Shown here one piece after another: positions 20,820-32,999 of a DNA stretch of 64,000 nt. Under the pieces are notes generated by a model. The model was given only the letters and a program-made list of their open reading frames with translations. It made no database searches and was not told the DNA's origin. The DNA comes from Salvator merianae (taxonomy: Eukaryota; Chordata; Lepidosauria; Squamata; Teiidae), in the NCBI GenBank assembly GCA_003586115.2, contig QVOM02000073.1:63089599-63153598 (forward strand), read 5' to 3'. A program made the position numbers and the translations under genes. Numbering within the stretch: position 1 is the first letter of the stretch; the number at the start of each line of letters is the position of its first letter.

Positions 20820-23160
20820 GCTTACTACGTAGGTCCATGTTCCTAACTAAGCACAGAAAGGGCCTATGACTCTGAATTCCCACCACTCTCCATTGTTGGA
20901 GTGCCACTTCCATCAGTCCTTGTGAGTGTGACCAAAGGCAAAGAATAATGGGAGCTGTAATTAAACAATATCTGGATGTACAAGTTTGGGAACCTCTATT
21001 TTAGCCTATTTCCTTGTGGTATATGCCTTTAAGCTCAACTAGCACTACTGTTTACATAACCAATCTGATATGTCCATTAAAGACCAATCAGCTTCCACTT
21101 GATAAGCAATTAGATTGTGATTTTAAAACCCAAGCCAAATTTTTGAACCTACCATATTGCCAGATAGATAGACAGGCATATAAATAAGTTTTCTTTTTAA
21201 AAAATCACTGGTTTCAGAGGCACAAGAAGCCACAATTTCCTGAAAGGGGTACTCAAGCAGTGTCCTTTTGACTCAATGACACTTGGAAATGTCCTTCCAA
21301 GCTTGAAATAGTTTCCAAATGGGCAGTCCTAGAGTGTACCTTTCAGGAATGTATAAGTCCACACCTGAATCTGAAAAAGTGGGTTGCCTGTCCCAAATTT
21401 CTGCCCTTCCAGGGATCAAAGGATATTGGCAGACCTGAGATAACATAAAATATTATTGTAGAGTATCTCTGTAGCTCACAGTTGTAGTGTTCCATCACAG
21501 AAGGTTCTCCGAGCTTGATGTTTTTCTCTGCAAATGTTTTGCCATCAAAGTAGGTAGCATCTTCAGATAGCATGTAGCCTGTTGGTGAAACAATTGAAGA
21601 GAAGAAGATCAAGCTTGGAGAATCTTCTATTACAGAAAATAAAATATTATACTGACTTCCAAATACATTCTGCTCTTCACATCCATCCCCCAGTAGCAAA
21701 AGTCCCATTCACTGGTGTGATTTTGAAAAGGTAGTGTTTATAAGCATCATTACGGTGCCATGCTCAGGGTTACACCAGAATTTATCCATTATTATATATA
21801 GTTTAAAAATTATGTGTAAGAGGCATCAACTTAAGTTATCTAATTAAGTTGAAGAAATGTCCAACACAGGGTGTGATCAGACACAATTAAAGAGGCACCC
21901 TCTGGATGACTTTGAGTCTGTATCAACATTATTCCCTTATTTTATCATAATCCCATCTTGAAGTCTGAGAAAAATCACCTCTTCAAAATTCGAGATTTCA
22001 TAGCTCTGAAGACCTTTCTTTCTTTAATCTGGGTTGGATAGGAAAGTACATAAGCAAAGAGGCAAGGGTTTCCCACCAAGTGACCAGTCAGTGGGTAGAA
22101 TCTGTAGTCAGGATAAATGTTGCCTGACTTGGAGGTGAATCTAAGCTGCAGTGTGGCAAAATAAGGTAGGTTCTCAGTTATATATTTCAATAACTGTAGA
22201 TGTTTGTGCATCTAGGGATGGGATGCTTTTTTTTAAAGGGATGACTGAAAAAAAGTCCTGTCTAATCTCATCCACAGTCATACAATCTTGAGATTTGGCA
22301 AAAGTGAAGTATTATACAAAGCAGAGTGTAGATTTTATAACCTGTTCAAATAATTAAAGATTGCATAATGGAGTAGTTATCTATTTTAGATTAAGCTCTT
22401 TGGCTGTCAATCTACTGTTGTTATGACAACAAACACTCCATTCTAGGCATTCCATCTGTTGAATGCAGCTAGAAATCAATAGCTATTTTCATAGCAATAT
22501 GAAAGCTAGAAGAAATTGCTGTTATATTGAAGAATAATGGTATTTTTAACATATCAAAATGTAATGTTTTGTAAACTTATGATGAGGGATCATAAATATG
22601 TACTTGAGTTTGTGAAACCTTTAGCCTCTGCTATATTATACTTAGCATGAATTATAGTTGTTTTCCTCTAAGATCAAATAACAGTAGCAATATATTCCCT
22701 CAATAACTTTCAGTGATTTTATCTCTTTAGAACATGTTACTGCCACTGAGCTGTCCTTCATGTGTATAATTCTGAACAGATTTAACCTAAAGTACATTGT
22801 GGCTAACTGAGTTTCATTTTTAAAGGAGTATTACATTCCTTAATGTACATAGTATGTCAGAGCCACCCTTGGTTTTTGTCAAAGCAATCTAATTCCATCA
22901 CTTTTAAGAGGATTGAAGTATTTCAGCTAATGCCATAGAAATCAAACAGCTAATAAGGATTGATTTCCAAATATGACTCAAATTTGAAACTGATGCTCAT
23001 GAGAAGAAGGCAATAACACCATGAAAAAATAGTCCTTATTAGTATTATATTCTCTTTCTTATGTGTTCACTGTCAGAAACTCTAAAGCACACTAAACATA
23101 GATGTTATCTGCACTCACCTTTAGTATGGATTAAGGACCCATGAAGTCTGCTTCTGGGTT
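20820..23160. other. Intron, mostly unassigned
   Basis: Unique-looking AT-rich intron. 22370-23100 is one of the least repeat-like stretches. The 121-codon minus frame at 21343-21708 has no recognisable motif. Confidence 0.5.
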
Positions 23161-23164
23161 TCAT

Positions 23165-23615
23165 CCCATCTGTGCTGATGTGTGAGGTCTCACTCCCCAC
23201 AGGCATGCTCCAGATGCATTAGACAGCGTGCAGTCCTGAACAATTGCTCCCTACCTGTTCAAACAGGTCTACTGGTAGACCAGCAAGCCCTGGCTGGTCC
23301 AGATCATGGAGGCGTGCAGAAAGCATACCTCCATGATTGGGACTATTGGAGATCCATTTCAGCAGTGCACCAAAGCATGCCACCAAAGTCCATCCCCTGG
23401 TGGCTCCAGGGCTAGGAACAAATGTTCTTAGTCTTTTGGATCCCTTGAAGGCCAACCCTGAAGCTTGTGTGAGTGCCAGGGCTGGGGATTGTCTAGACTA
23501 GCCCCATCATGCTTTTCTGTGGTCCAGCCAGCAGGCCTAGCTGGTCTGAACCCACTTGTTCAGTCCATGGAGAGACAGATGTAGAAAGGGCCATAGTGTG
23601 GGAGAGAATGTGCCT
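23165..23615. mobile_element. Non-autonomous DNA transposon family B, copy B3
   Basis: GATCATGGAGGCGTGCAGAA then CATACCTCCATGATTGG forms a hairpin that recurs nearly word for word in B5 (29.08 kb). It also has GTGCACCAAAGCATGCCACC, GGCTAGGAACAAATGTTC and an end reading GTAGAAAGGGCCATAG, the reverse of an AGGGCC-type terminus. Confidence 0.62.
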
Positions 23616-24164
23616 GTGTGATGGGTGTGTATTTGTAGAATATTTTATTTTAAAAATCACAAAATCCAATTCCATGTGACTTGATCCTTAAATATCTAAT
23701 AGATAGACAGCGTTCAAAGACAGAACAAGGCAGACAATACATCTGAAATGCCTTCACTATGAGTGAAAAGATACTTATATTTTCATCGTCTAATCCAAGG
23801 GTTCTGTTTCAGCAAATTATTGCTTTAGAGGAATTTGTGTTGCAGGAACAATAGACTTCAGTGTAAATCCAGAGGTTAGGGCAACCATGGCAAAAACCTG
23901 CATTGACTTGCACTATGGTAGACAAGCCCTTTTCAGAATTGCATTGCTTTGAATATGGATGGGTTTGCTATGCAAGTCAATGGAGCAAAGGAACTTGCAT
24001 TGAAAGGACCATCCACCATGGAGACAAAACCAGAGCACACAAATGCCATGCCTGAAATCGCCACCACACAGATGTCAGCCCAGATGTCCCCACCCAGGTA
24101 AAGTCTTTTAAAGACTGCAATACAGAACACACAGATAATTAGCAAGAGAAGGGTTTTATGCAGG
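23616..24164. other. Intron, nothing recognised
   Basis: Unassigned AT-rich sequence with no gene or repeat call. Confidence 0.4.
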
Positions 24165-24385
24165 CTGCAATTCTGACCATGTTGATTACATATAAGATGC
24201 CAGCCTCCCCCACCCAGACAAAAGGGGTTTTTTTGCATTCTATAATGCTGAGCACACTGATCCCACACAAGATGCAACCCTTCCCCACTCACACAGAGAG
24301 AAGGATTTTCACATTCTGTAATGCTGAGCCCACTTCAAACACTCTAATGCCAAACAAGGTGTTTCTGCTCCCCACGCACTCTGGA
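24165..24385. repeat. Imperfect ~76-bp tandem repeat, about three units
   Basis: ATTCTATAATGCTGAGCACACT at 24237 recurs as ATTCTGTAATGCTGAGCCCACT at 24313, a 76-bp spacing. A more diverged unit begins near 24168 with CAATTCTGACCATG. Each unit also contains an AAGATGC(C/A)A(G/A)CC..CCCCAC(C/T)C block. It is a small minisatellite. Confidence 0.65.
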
Positions 24386-24564
24386 TAGTGCCAAAAGCTG
24401 GAGAAAACATGATCAAAGACACTTTTGATATCTTGTTACATAGGCATGGGTGCAATGGGATGCCTGGAGAGCTGTGGGATCTCATGAAATGAGATCCCCG
24501 TGGAGCTACCAAGGAAGGAGGCTCCACTCCCTTTTAGCTTCACAGCCAGGGGCAGCACATGGAG

Positions 24565-24885
24565 GAAGGAACACCAGAGACTTGGCAGAAACCTTAGAGC
24601 CTTGGAGGAGGGCACTCATACGAGTTGGGCCCTGTGTGCTAGAGGGTGGCCTTGGAGGAAGGAAGTCTATGAGGAAGTTGGCAGAACTGCCTTCTTTCAA
24701 TCTTTGTGTAGAGCACCCATCCATAACTTGTCATGGAGATGGAGGCATCACCCAGATCAGAGCTTTGGCAGCACAGAGCCTCTTTGAGCCAGGGAGGATT
24801 GGACCCAACAGACTTGTCTTGCATCCAGAGGCATCAGCCAGACCAGAGGCTTGGCAGAAGCTCCTTTTTAAGACAGGGAGGTGTG
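24565..24885. repeat. Degenerate repeats of a GACTTGGCAG-type word
   Basis: ACCAGAGACTTGGCAGAAAC (24571), ATCAGAGCTTTGGCAGCACA (24757) and ACCAGAGGCTTGGCAGAAGC (24843) share a 20-base core in a purine-rich context, consistent with an old tandem or segmental duplication. The open frames here on both strands are chance frames in this composition. Confidence 0.45.
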
Positions 24886-24889
24886 AAGG

Positions 24890-25475
24890 AGAGGATACAG
24901 CAGAGATTTTCCTTGCAAACAGAGGCAGCAAGCACGCAGAGCAGTGACTGGACAGGACAGCCTTTTTGGTGATAGCAGGCACCCAGCAGACAGCCTTATT
25001 TCCTCTTCTTTGTTCCCCCCCTTGGTGGTTGTTTCAAATGAAGGCTGCTCTTCTGGCTGTATCACTTTGCAGTCCAGATCCACGTATTTATTTCAACTCC
25101 ATGGGGGAATATTGCTGCTGCCTCTGCATCTGCCAAAGTGACCTCCCCACCACCTTAACATTATAGAGGGCAAAATGGTTTTTGTTCTTTTGAAACCAGC
25201 TTCTGCTGAACTTGAAGCTGCCTTGGTTTCCTTGAATAAGGGTTTAAAGATCTACTTGGCCTTACTACAGATCATTTAGTGGTCAAAAGCATCTTCTTCT
25301 GGGTCTAGGCTTCCATCCAGATGTTCAGAACCTTTTCCATCCTCATCTTCTCTAGGTCCTGGACTTGAAACACCTTACAATGGAAGCTGAAACACCACTG
25401 GTCACACTTCCATGAATGGCAACCTCATTCTTTTTGATAGACCACATGGTTGACTCCCTGATCTCAAACATTCTT
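24890..25475. other. Intron, nothing recognised
   Basis: Unassigned. Several short open frames on both strands have no protein resemblance. Confidence 0.4.
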
Positions 25476-25479
25476 GAGC

Positions 25480-25900
25480 AAAAAACTCAAAAACTTCACA
25501 CAGAAATAATTGTGCACAAAAGGGATTTGTTTGTGTGTACGAAAAGCACTCTGTACATGCACATACACCAAAAAGCACTCCTCACTCAGGAATCCCAGTC
25601 ACTCAGTCAGCAACTACAGCACACATACATAACAGTATATAATCAAAAACACTCATAAGCATACAAAACCACTCAAGATCCAGTCCAAAGTTACCCAAAC
25701 ACATGCACCGCAAAACAGTTATGCCATGCACTTTCCTTACTGTCAAAGTCAAGGGGAGAAATGGCTGCTTGACCAGGAAGATCAGGGCAGGCTTCACCTC
25801 TGACCTCTTCCTTTGGCAGTGACAAAATTTCTTAGGCAAATCACAGAAGTGCATTAGGCCACAGTTTGTGAAATGTGCTGTGGCAAATCCATGCTGCAAG
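25480..25900 (-). repeat. Unclassified interspersed repeat family D, copy 2
   Basis: Reverse complement matches 9395-9700 in ordered blocks, notably GGAAGAGGTCAGAGGTGAAG near 25795-25815 against GCAGAAGTCAGAGGTGAAGC at 9508. The tail side matches 12690-12830. See those entries. Confidence 0.55.
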
Positions 25901-25905
25901 ATTTT

Positions 25906-26310
25906 GGCCAGCTCCAGATGTCAACCAAATATATCACCAACAGGCAATATTCTGGAGAAAAGCCCTCCAGAATGATCACCTGTTGACTAGAAAGAATGGG
26001 GAACTGGGCTGTCTGTACACTTTTTGGTGACACACACTTCCAGGTATTTTGCCAGCATGAGATATCTGGAAGTGCATGACACCATCACCACACATGCGCA
26101 GCCGGCTTTCCCTGGTCCATGCGCATGCATGATGGACACTCCATCCAGGTATTTTGTAAGTGTGACACCACCACCATGGCCATCTTTTTCAGTATTTTGG
26201 GAAAACCTGACATCAGAGTCAGATTTTAGAGGGAATATAGCATAGCTATGGTGAGGTTGCCAAAGATATGTGTGGCAGTCCCACTATAGCAGCACCAAAA
26301 TGGCACTAAG
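25906..26310 (-). mobile_element. MITE family C, copy 1
   Basis: Starting GGCCAGCTCCAGATGTC, it is the reverse complement of the element at 61021-61420 block by block: GATATTCTGGA/AAAAGCCCT, a CCAGGTATTTTG word present twice in each, AGAGGGAATATAG(C/T)(A/G)TAGCTATG and ATGTGTGGCA(G/A)TCCCAC. Ends of the form GGCYGCATCCAGATG are shared. About 400 bp, non-coding. Confidence 0.72.
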
Positions 26311-26485
26311 GGTGCAGTTACACATACATGGAGTAGAATTAAGTTTACCTTTGAAGGCTCTTCCTGTGTTTTTTCTCTGTCCAAAATTCCTTCAGTTTGG
26401 TGACAGGCTAAGGCTACTGTTATTGGCTTTCTCCATTCCTCTCCAATCAGCTTGATCACTCTACCCCCTTCACAGTGAGATCTGT

Positions 26486-26585
26486 TTTTATATTTATTTG
26501 TTTATTTATTTGCATTTTTATCCTGCCATATACCTGGAAGTCTCAGGGCAGGTTACAGCAATGAAAGCAAAACATAAAATGAACT
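26486..26585 (-). mobile_element. CR1/L2-group LINE 3' end, antisense
   Basis: TTTATTTGCATTTTTATCCT then AAGTCTCAGGGCAGGTTACAG and an A-rich stretch. Same tail as at 14.8 and 17.4 kb. Short and non-coding. Confidence 0.65.
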
Positions 26586-26589
26586 CACC

Positions 26590-28225
26590 TCATTTCCTTC
26601 CTCTCCATCTCTCTTCCATTCCCACACATATGCTTTGCAAACGTATTTTTCTTGCAGCCTGCATTAGAGCAGCATGTGGACTATTCCACTAACAGGATGC
26701 CAACTCTCCTCTTCCTTCTGTTAGACTTTTAAGTGGTGGTTGGTCAGGCGTTTTTTTTTTAAGGAGTCATTATCTATGTATTTGACCTTCTCAAGGGCAC
26801 GTCAAAACTCTGAGCAGTCTACCAATGACTCAACTCCATTTGCTTGATGCTACTTGTCAGCAAATAGGAAGGCTTGCTGATTTTCCTCACCTTTCTTTAA
26901 TGGATATTCTCTAGGGGCCACTGGTTAACCAAATTTGTTTTGCTTCTGCATCTGTTCTAAGGACAAAACCTAAGTTACACTGCAAGAGTTATTGTCTGAC
27001 ACAGGACGGTATTTTCTGTCCTCAGTGAAATGCATAGGGGGTAGATGAGATGGGTATTTAGACTGCAAGTTTTTTTATTAAAGCTGCACGACAGCCCTCA
27101 TGATATAGTTTCCTGAGGACCAGATAAAGGAATATATGTTTACAAAAGCTAGAGCACAAATAAAAGTCCATGAATGTGTGTGTTTGGATGTTTCATTATG
27201 GAAGTAATTACAGCTCCTTAAGAATAGCTTTGTTGTTTGGTCGCGAAGTAATTGTTTTCTAATACATAGGAAAGCAAGAAAATTATCTTGGTTGTTTATG
27301 TAAAAGCAGTAGTCACTAGCTGAACTTTGTTCCTCTCAGATGTAAAACTGGCAGTAGCTACTTTGGTGATAAGCAATAGTAGCTGTTAAAAATACATGGA
27401 TAAATATGTACATGAGGTCTCATTGGCAAGCAAAATAGTGCCGTCATTTTCATTTCAGCTACATGAGGACAATGTGTCCTTGGCCAGGATGAGGCAAGCA
27501 ACTATTATAAGAACATATTTCATATAGCATCACATGACTTGAGAATGAAATAGAAAATGTGGAAGCAGAAATTTGATTACCACAGTAATATGCAGAAAGC
27601 AATTGACCGGCTCAGAGAAAAACTAACAAAGCTCATGATGAAGTGAAAATAGGTCCTCAGAGGTCACAGGAAGACAATTCTTTTTTTTCTTGGGTGGCAG
27701 TAAAACATGGGACATGATTTGTAGCCTGAGAAGGCTCCGTGGAATTGATTGATGTCTTACTAGCCACTTTTTGTGAAGTTATAAATAAGATCAGATGTGA
27801 AAAATGACTGATCGCTTATATCATTGCAATACAATGGCAGTATTGGTTGTTACACATAACTAAAAATGATTATAAAAAACTGGAAAGATTTGCATTACAT
27901 GTTTGTGTTAATTTAGAAATAATGACCACAATTAAAGTAAAAATACATCATATCATAGGGGGAGGACTCTGATCAGGTTATGTGTATATTGGCTTTTTAC
28001 GTAGTGTTAATGGGCAGCTTCAGAATTCCCCTGCTGCACCATGCAAAAGTTCTTTATCTTTAATCTTGTGCTGAAATACTCAATGATCTGTTTTAAGCTG
28101 TAGGAGAAGAGTCAGAAAGTTTTGAAACTTTGGGTGGTAGATCATGCCATGCTTCTGGTCTAGGTCTCTGCCATCCACTCACTAGTGCAGGAAAGCAGAA
28201 GCTCACACACACACACCCATTATGC
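26590..28225. other. Intron, low repeat content
   Basis: AT-rich and unique-looking, particularly 27060-27640. No coding frames of note. Confidence 0.5.
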
Positions 28226-28229
28226 CCTA

Positions 28230-28605
28230 GCCCAGTATAGTTGTAGACCTGCATGTCGAGATCTACATACCAGGTATACCAGACCTCAAAGGCATGTAGA
28301 TGGTGCACCCATGGGTCCAGTATACTACATGGGACCCATTTTGGCAGGAATCCAGGGAGCACTACTAAAGTGGGTTGGCCCAATACTGGCCAGGCTACAG
28401 ACTCTGAAGGACAGGAACGAAAGTTTGGAGGCTCTTTGGAGACAGTGGCAAGGGTGGGAGAGAGACACACCATTCAAATGCAGATGGCCCTGTTGCACTC
28501 CAGCACCAACTCATCCCAGCTTGGGACAGATTGCTTGTTCCAGGACAGAGTGTCCCACCCAGTCCTGGAACACTGGGGGTCAGTGTGGAAAGGCCCTATG
28601 TCAAC
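28230..28605. mobile_element. Non-autonomous DNA transposon family B, copy B4
   Basis: Ends GTCAGTGTGGAAAGGCCCTA, the reverse of an AGGGCCTTTCCACAC terminus. Shares GGTCCAGTATACTA, ACTAAAGTGGGTTGGCCCA, CAGATTGCTTGTTCCAGGAC with B6 at 49.4-49.75 kb (GGTCCAGTATATCA, GAAAGTGGGTCC, TGGTTGCTTATTCCATGAC). Two overlapping open frames here are chance. Confidence 0.6.
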
Positions 28606-29044
28606 AAACATGAGACAAAACTCTAAGGCCTAGAGACTGAAAAAAGCAATATATTTACCTATATGAGAGAAGGGAGATGCCATAAAATGTGTAAATTACT
28701 GAATTGTTGCCTGTTTCCTCAAGGAAGCAAAGTTTTTTTAAGAGTTCATATGTCAAAAAGTAGAGAAATACAGGGAGACAAAAATGCAAAAGGAACAGAA
28801 CCATTTCCAGAAAGGTAGATGGACATGAGATCAGACAGATAATGTAAGATGGATAATAACAAGAGGAAGAGAATATGAGCGGAAAGTTTATCTTTGCTTA
28901 CTTGACTACGGCAAAATCTTTGACAATGTAGTTCATGCTAAAATGTGGAATGTATTAAGCATGACTACATTACTACAGAATCATGTGGGTGAAACAACAA
29001 ATAAACAAGTGGGATTTGCCTTCTGTATATGATTTCTTTAGTCT

Positions 29045-29290
29045 TTGCCAGATCTGTTGGCATACTAGTGGAGGTAAATCTGGATCATGGAGGCATGCAG
29101 AAAGAGCACACCTCCATGCTCCAATTTACAGGGACACTTATTTTGGTGGAGCACCTTATTGTGGCACCAAAATGGGTCCCTCAGGGACTCCGAGGCCAGG
29201 AGCTATCATTCCTGGTCATCAGAGCTCACGCAGTCTGCCTCCAAAACTCATGTGAGCTTCAGGGTCAGTGTGAAGGCTAGTCAGGAACAC
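29045..29290. mobile_element. Non-autonomous DNA transposon family B, copy B5 (partial)
   Basis: GATCATGGAGGCATGCAGAA ... CACCTCCATG hairpin, TTTTGGTGGAGCACCTTATT, CACCAAAATGGGTCCCTCAG, GGCCAGGAGCTATCATTCCTGG. Clearest example of the B core. Confidence 0.62.
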
Positions 29291-29299
29291 TCCATCTCC

Positions 29300-29548
29300 A
29301 TGCAGATGGTGTTGGTCCTTTTTAAGAGCTCCTGATAAGTGCAGAAATGCTATGAGCTCCAATGACAGTAGGAGGTGGTTTGCTTTGAAGATCAGCTGCT
29401 GGAAGACAGCAAACAGAGCAAGCTGTATGCTTAAGTCTTGCTGGTGGGTTTCCTTGTGCAACTGGTTGGCCTCTATGAAAGCAGAGTGCTGGACTAGATG
29501 GGCCATGGTCCAATCCACTGGGGTAATTCTTACATTCTTATTTCCACT
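29300..29548 (+). repeat. Squamate interspersed repeat family E, copy 1
   Basis: Tail reads GTGCTGGACTAGATGGGCCA then TGGTCCAATCCACTGGGGTA and TTCTTACATTCTTAT. The 'TGGACTAGATGGGCCxxTGGxCTGATCCAGCAGGGC' phrase is a very common squamate repeat tail. The opposite-strand copy is at 32.74-32.99 kb and a short one at 59.79 kb. Class not certain. Confidence 0.65.
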
Positions 29549-29549
29549 C

Positions 29550-31280
29550 CAATCAATCAAGGCAAGAGTCCAAGAGAGGCTTTCGTACAAGTAAACTCTG
29601 CTTTCTGTGTACCACTGCCAGTCTCTTCTACACCCTTCCCATCCTGCAAATGCAGTCTTGGAAGGCACTCAACTGTGCAATAGCAAAAAAAATGCTGCCT
29701 ATTAAAAGAGGAGGAGTCACAACTTGTCAGTCGTGTAAAAGCAAAAACATTCTATTGTATTTCTCTCTTCAGACTTTCTAGGATGACTGTAGGATGGGGA
29801 GAGCAGCCTATATGTAGCTAAAACACAGCACTGAAATTACAAAGAAAGTACTCTCCTAAGGTAATTTAATCATCTGTTTTGTATTGGAGCAAACATATCT
29901 TGAAACAAATTTACCCTTGAAATTGCATCAACCTAATATGTCATCTGTAACTCACTTAAAAGTCATTCCCCTAACAAGCTTTCTTCTGAACCACTCCTTC
30001 ACTTTCAGCACAAGAAATAAAAAGATGACTATTTATTTCTAATCGAAATTTGTAAGCAGCTACGTTTCACCAAGTCATGAAAGCGACTCCCAGGACTGAG
30101 TTAAGAAAGTAAACAAAACAAACGAACAAGAAAATCTGAACTAGTCAGGCACGGTTTCAAATGAGGTCATAAAGAAAGAAGGGGAAATGGCCTCGCAGCA
30201 GGCAGAAAAAACTAGGTAGTGAAGGGATAGTAGTGCTGAAGTGGAATGTTCCCTTCCAGTGAACCTAATGAAATTCTGCTTTCCTTTTGATATAATAATA
30301 GTAAAAAGCAAGAGGTAACATTTTATGCCTGAGGTGCTGAAATTTGCCTATAGTAGCGGATAAACCAAAGCACACCCTTTGTGAGATTTTTAGAATTAGT
30401 ATTTTAAGAGATGAGAAGTGGCAAACTTTATTAGTATTGTTGTTGTTTAGGATTTAATTCCTACTTTTAATGAAAATGTGATAAATACAAAGTTATATTA
30501 ATGGTGTGTTCTTACAGTTGCTTTCTTTGATAGAAGATGTATAGTTATTGTAAAATGCTAGAGGTTAAATATTGTTACTGGTACATAAGGTTCATGAAAT
30601 GAAATTCAGCATATTATGACTAATATGTAATGAAAGTGTGTTTCTTCAAAACAACTTATATTCAATCAGTGCCTCTTGACAGAAGAATCTGGGCAAATTT
30701 TTGACCACTTGATTTGGTCCTACTCCTCTTCCCAGGCAGAAATATGTTCTGTGGTTTATGTGCATCTGTGTGCTTGAAGAAAGTCCACCAAATTAATTGA
30801 GACAAGTATTCTCCCTCAATTACTTTTATCACCAACTAAAGAAGGGCAGCCCATTGATTTACTAAGAAAAATCATGCTACACAGCTTTAGTCAAATTCTT
30901 TATCACCAAACTCTTATTAAAGTAGCATTTATGCTGACCTTCAAAAGTTAATGAGAAGAGTTCAGCAATTAAAAAGCAACAATAATAACAATTTCTGCAT
31001 ACATTATCTCAGTACTCTTCACAACTATCTGTTAAAGTAGACTGCTACTATTATTGCCATACTGCAAATGAGGCAGTCAGGCTGAGATTTGAACAGTGTT
31101 ACGCTATCAAAAAAGTCCATAAACTACTGTACTAAGAAAGAGAGGATTCTTCTTATTCTTTAAAAACAGGAACATGCTAGGCCTCTTTGAATTTCTATAA
31201 CTCCTGCTTTGGGTAAAGAAAAGTAAACAATTCATTCTTTGCAAAGTAAATCTGAAGTCTTGTTTAGTTATTTTATCTAT
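29550..31280. other. Intron, nothing recognised
   Basis: AT-rich, low repeat content, no coding signal. Confidence 0.5.
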
Positions 31281-31282
31281 GA

Positions 31283-31515
31283 TTTAGCATTTATTTATTT
31301 ATTACATTGATATCCTGTTGTATACCATAAGGTTTCCAGGGAGACTACAAAAAATTAAAATACATAAAAACCACATAAAACCAGTGTAGTTCACAGAGGA
31401 GGAGAAGTGTCTTTTTAGTCAAAGGCCTACGTAAAGAAGTATGTCTTCAGCAGCTGTGGAACCAGTTAGTCAAGGAATGTAATGTCATTCCTTTAATAGG
31501 CAGCCACTAAAATGC
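31283..31515 (-). mobile_element. CR1/L2-group LINE 3' end, antisense
   Basis: ATTTATTTATTTATTACATTGATATCCTG then GGTTTCCAGGGAGACTACA, an A-rich run, and AAAGGCCTACGTAAAGAAGTATGTCTTCAG. The same order of blocks occurs at 14.83-15.0 kb. Confidence 0.65.
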
Positions 31516-32280
31516 TGGACACCCATCAATTTCTAAATGGTTTTCTTGCAGATTGTTGAGGGAAAATATCCAATTTTTAAATCACATTTGCAGTTGGCAG
31601 AGACTTAGTGAGTAAAGGAAGAATGAAACAGAAAGTACTAAGCATTTCAATCAAGTTTAGGTTTCCTGTCAGAAAATTCTGTGCAAAAAAGACACTTCTT
31701 AGAAATAAAGCATTTGAAATGTAGTAGTCTTGTACTATAGTCTCAGACCAAAATTAAAAATACATGGTTAAAATCATGGCAGATTTAAAAGCAATATAAT
31801 AAAAAGTGTAAATCGTAAAATCGTCTGCAATATGTGCCGAAGTAGCAAAATAGGCTACATATATTAAAAATCTACTAATATATTAAATTACCAGCTAGAA
31901 CCAGTTGGAACTTTTCTTAGTTTGATTGCACTAGCACAAAACCTAGCCACATTCAATGTTGTCTATGGATGTTTGTCTTGTGTTAGATATTTTAGGTAGT
32001 ATTCATCTTTTCTACCTGGGAGCTGCTTTACAACAGATAAAATAAATATAGCTCGAGTCTCCCTGTAATTTGAAATGATAGAGTGAGAAAACATTAAGAA
32101 AACGGAATGATGCTGTAACCATAGAGCATTTCCATCACATATGGTTGCTCACGATGTGCCCTAAGGAGCAGCTACACAAAGCACATGTGGGCAATTCCAA
32201 TGCTTTCTCTTAATCCAGAAAAAACTTTGATGGCTAGAATTTTACAGAAAGTGTTTGAAACTTGCAATTCTTCTGTTACA
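31516..32280. other. Intron, nothing recognised
   Basis: AT-rich, no feature supported. Confidence 0.45.
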
Positions 32281-32284
32281 ATTT

Positions 32285-32740
32285 ACAGAAATGAGAACTG
32301 AAATGTCAAAACTGAAGTCAGAGTTAAAGGAGAATCTTAAAAATAAGTTCCAAAAATGTAAAGAAATGGTAGAGTAATGGGTTGGCATTGTAAAACAAAC
32401 CCAGGATAAAGTAGAAAAAGGAGGGAATTAAACTGTGGTTACAACTGAAGAGATGGAAAAAGTTTTGGACAATATCATATTATAACAACAGAAAGAAAAA
32501 GAATTCTGTTTGAAGTTCAAGGCAATTCTGGAGGAACCTGAAGAAGATAATGGAGAAAAGATTACTAAGTCTCCAGCAGATTTTTCTATTAGATTATTGC
32601 ACAAGAATAAGTTTTTTTATTGACATGGAAAGCCAAGCTGAGAAAGATCCTATTTAGATGGAATAGACTGGAAGAAGACTTCAACTAAATTTCACACAAA
32701 AAGGAAGAGAGTGCCTCAGCAAACTTGAAAGAAAGGCTGC
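32285..32740 (+). pseudogene. L1 LINE relic, ORF1-derived coiled-coil region
   Basis: Plus-strand frame reads MRTEMSKLKSELKENLKNKF, then after stops a segment like QKEKEFCLKFKAILEEPEED and GEKITKSPADFL. This parallels the coiled coil and RNA-binding start of squamate L1 ORF1 (charged heptads, then EKEYCLRFRxxxEExxED..EKVxxxLAEFL). Stops are frequent. Family E sequence interrupts it at 32745, and the ORF2 end follows at 33.0 kb, so most of ORF2 is deleted. Confidence 0.6.
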
Positions 32741-32744
32741 GGAC

Positions 32745-32990
32745 TGCAACTCATCTAGTCCAACATCCTATCTCATATAGTGGTCCATCCAATTGTATCT
32801 GGGCATTCTCAAGCAAAAGACAAAGGCACCTTCACCTGCTCCCGACTCACTGCAAGTGGTCTTCAGAAGTATCCTGCCTGTCTCTCTAACTTGGAGACTT
32901 TACCTAGGCATCCATTCTAGCAGCCATTGATGCTCCTGTCCTCCATAAATTAGTCTAACACTTTCTTAAAGCTATCAAAAGTATTTGCTG
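32745..32990 (-). repeat. Squamate interspersed repeat family E, copy 2
   Basis: CATCTAGTCCAACATCCTAT (the reverse of the GGACTAGATG phrase), CTTCAGAAGTATCCTGCCTG and GCCATTGATGCTCCTGTCCT with CCATAAATTAGTCTAACAC are the known ordered words of this repeat. It is inserted in the L1 relic. Confidence 0.65.
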
Positions 32991-32999
32991 GAAGAAATT

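Noticed and set aside
24450..24947. 165-codon plus-strand frame overlapping others on both strands
   Set aside because: Degenerate repeat with few stops. Frames open on both strands at once and no motif.
28093..28633. Overlapping 126-142-codon frames
   Set aside because: They coincide with MITE B4; frames on opposite strands cannot all be real, and none resembles a protein.
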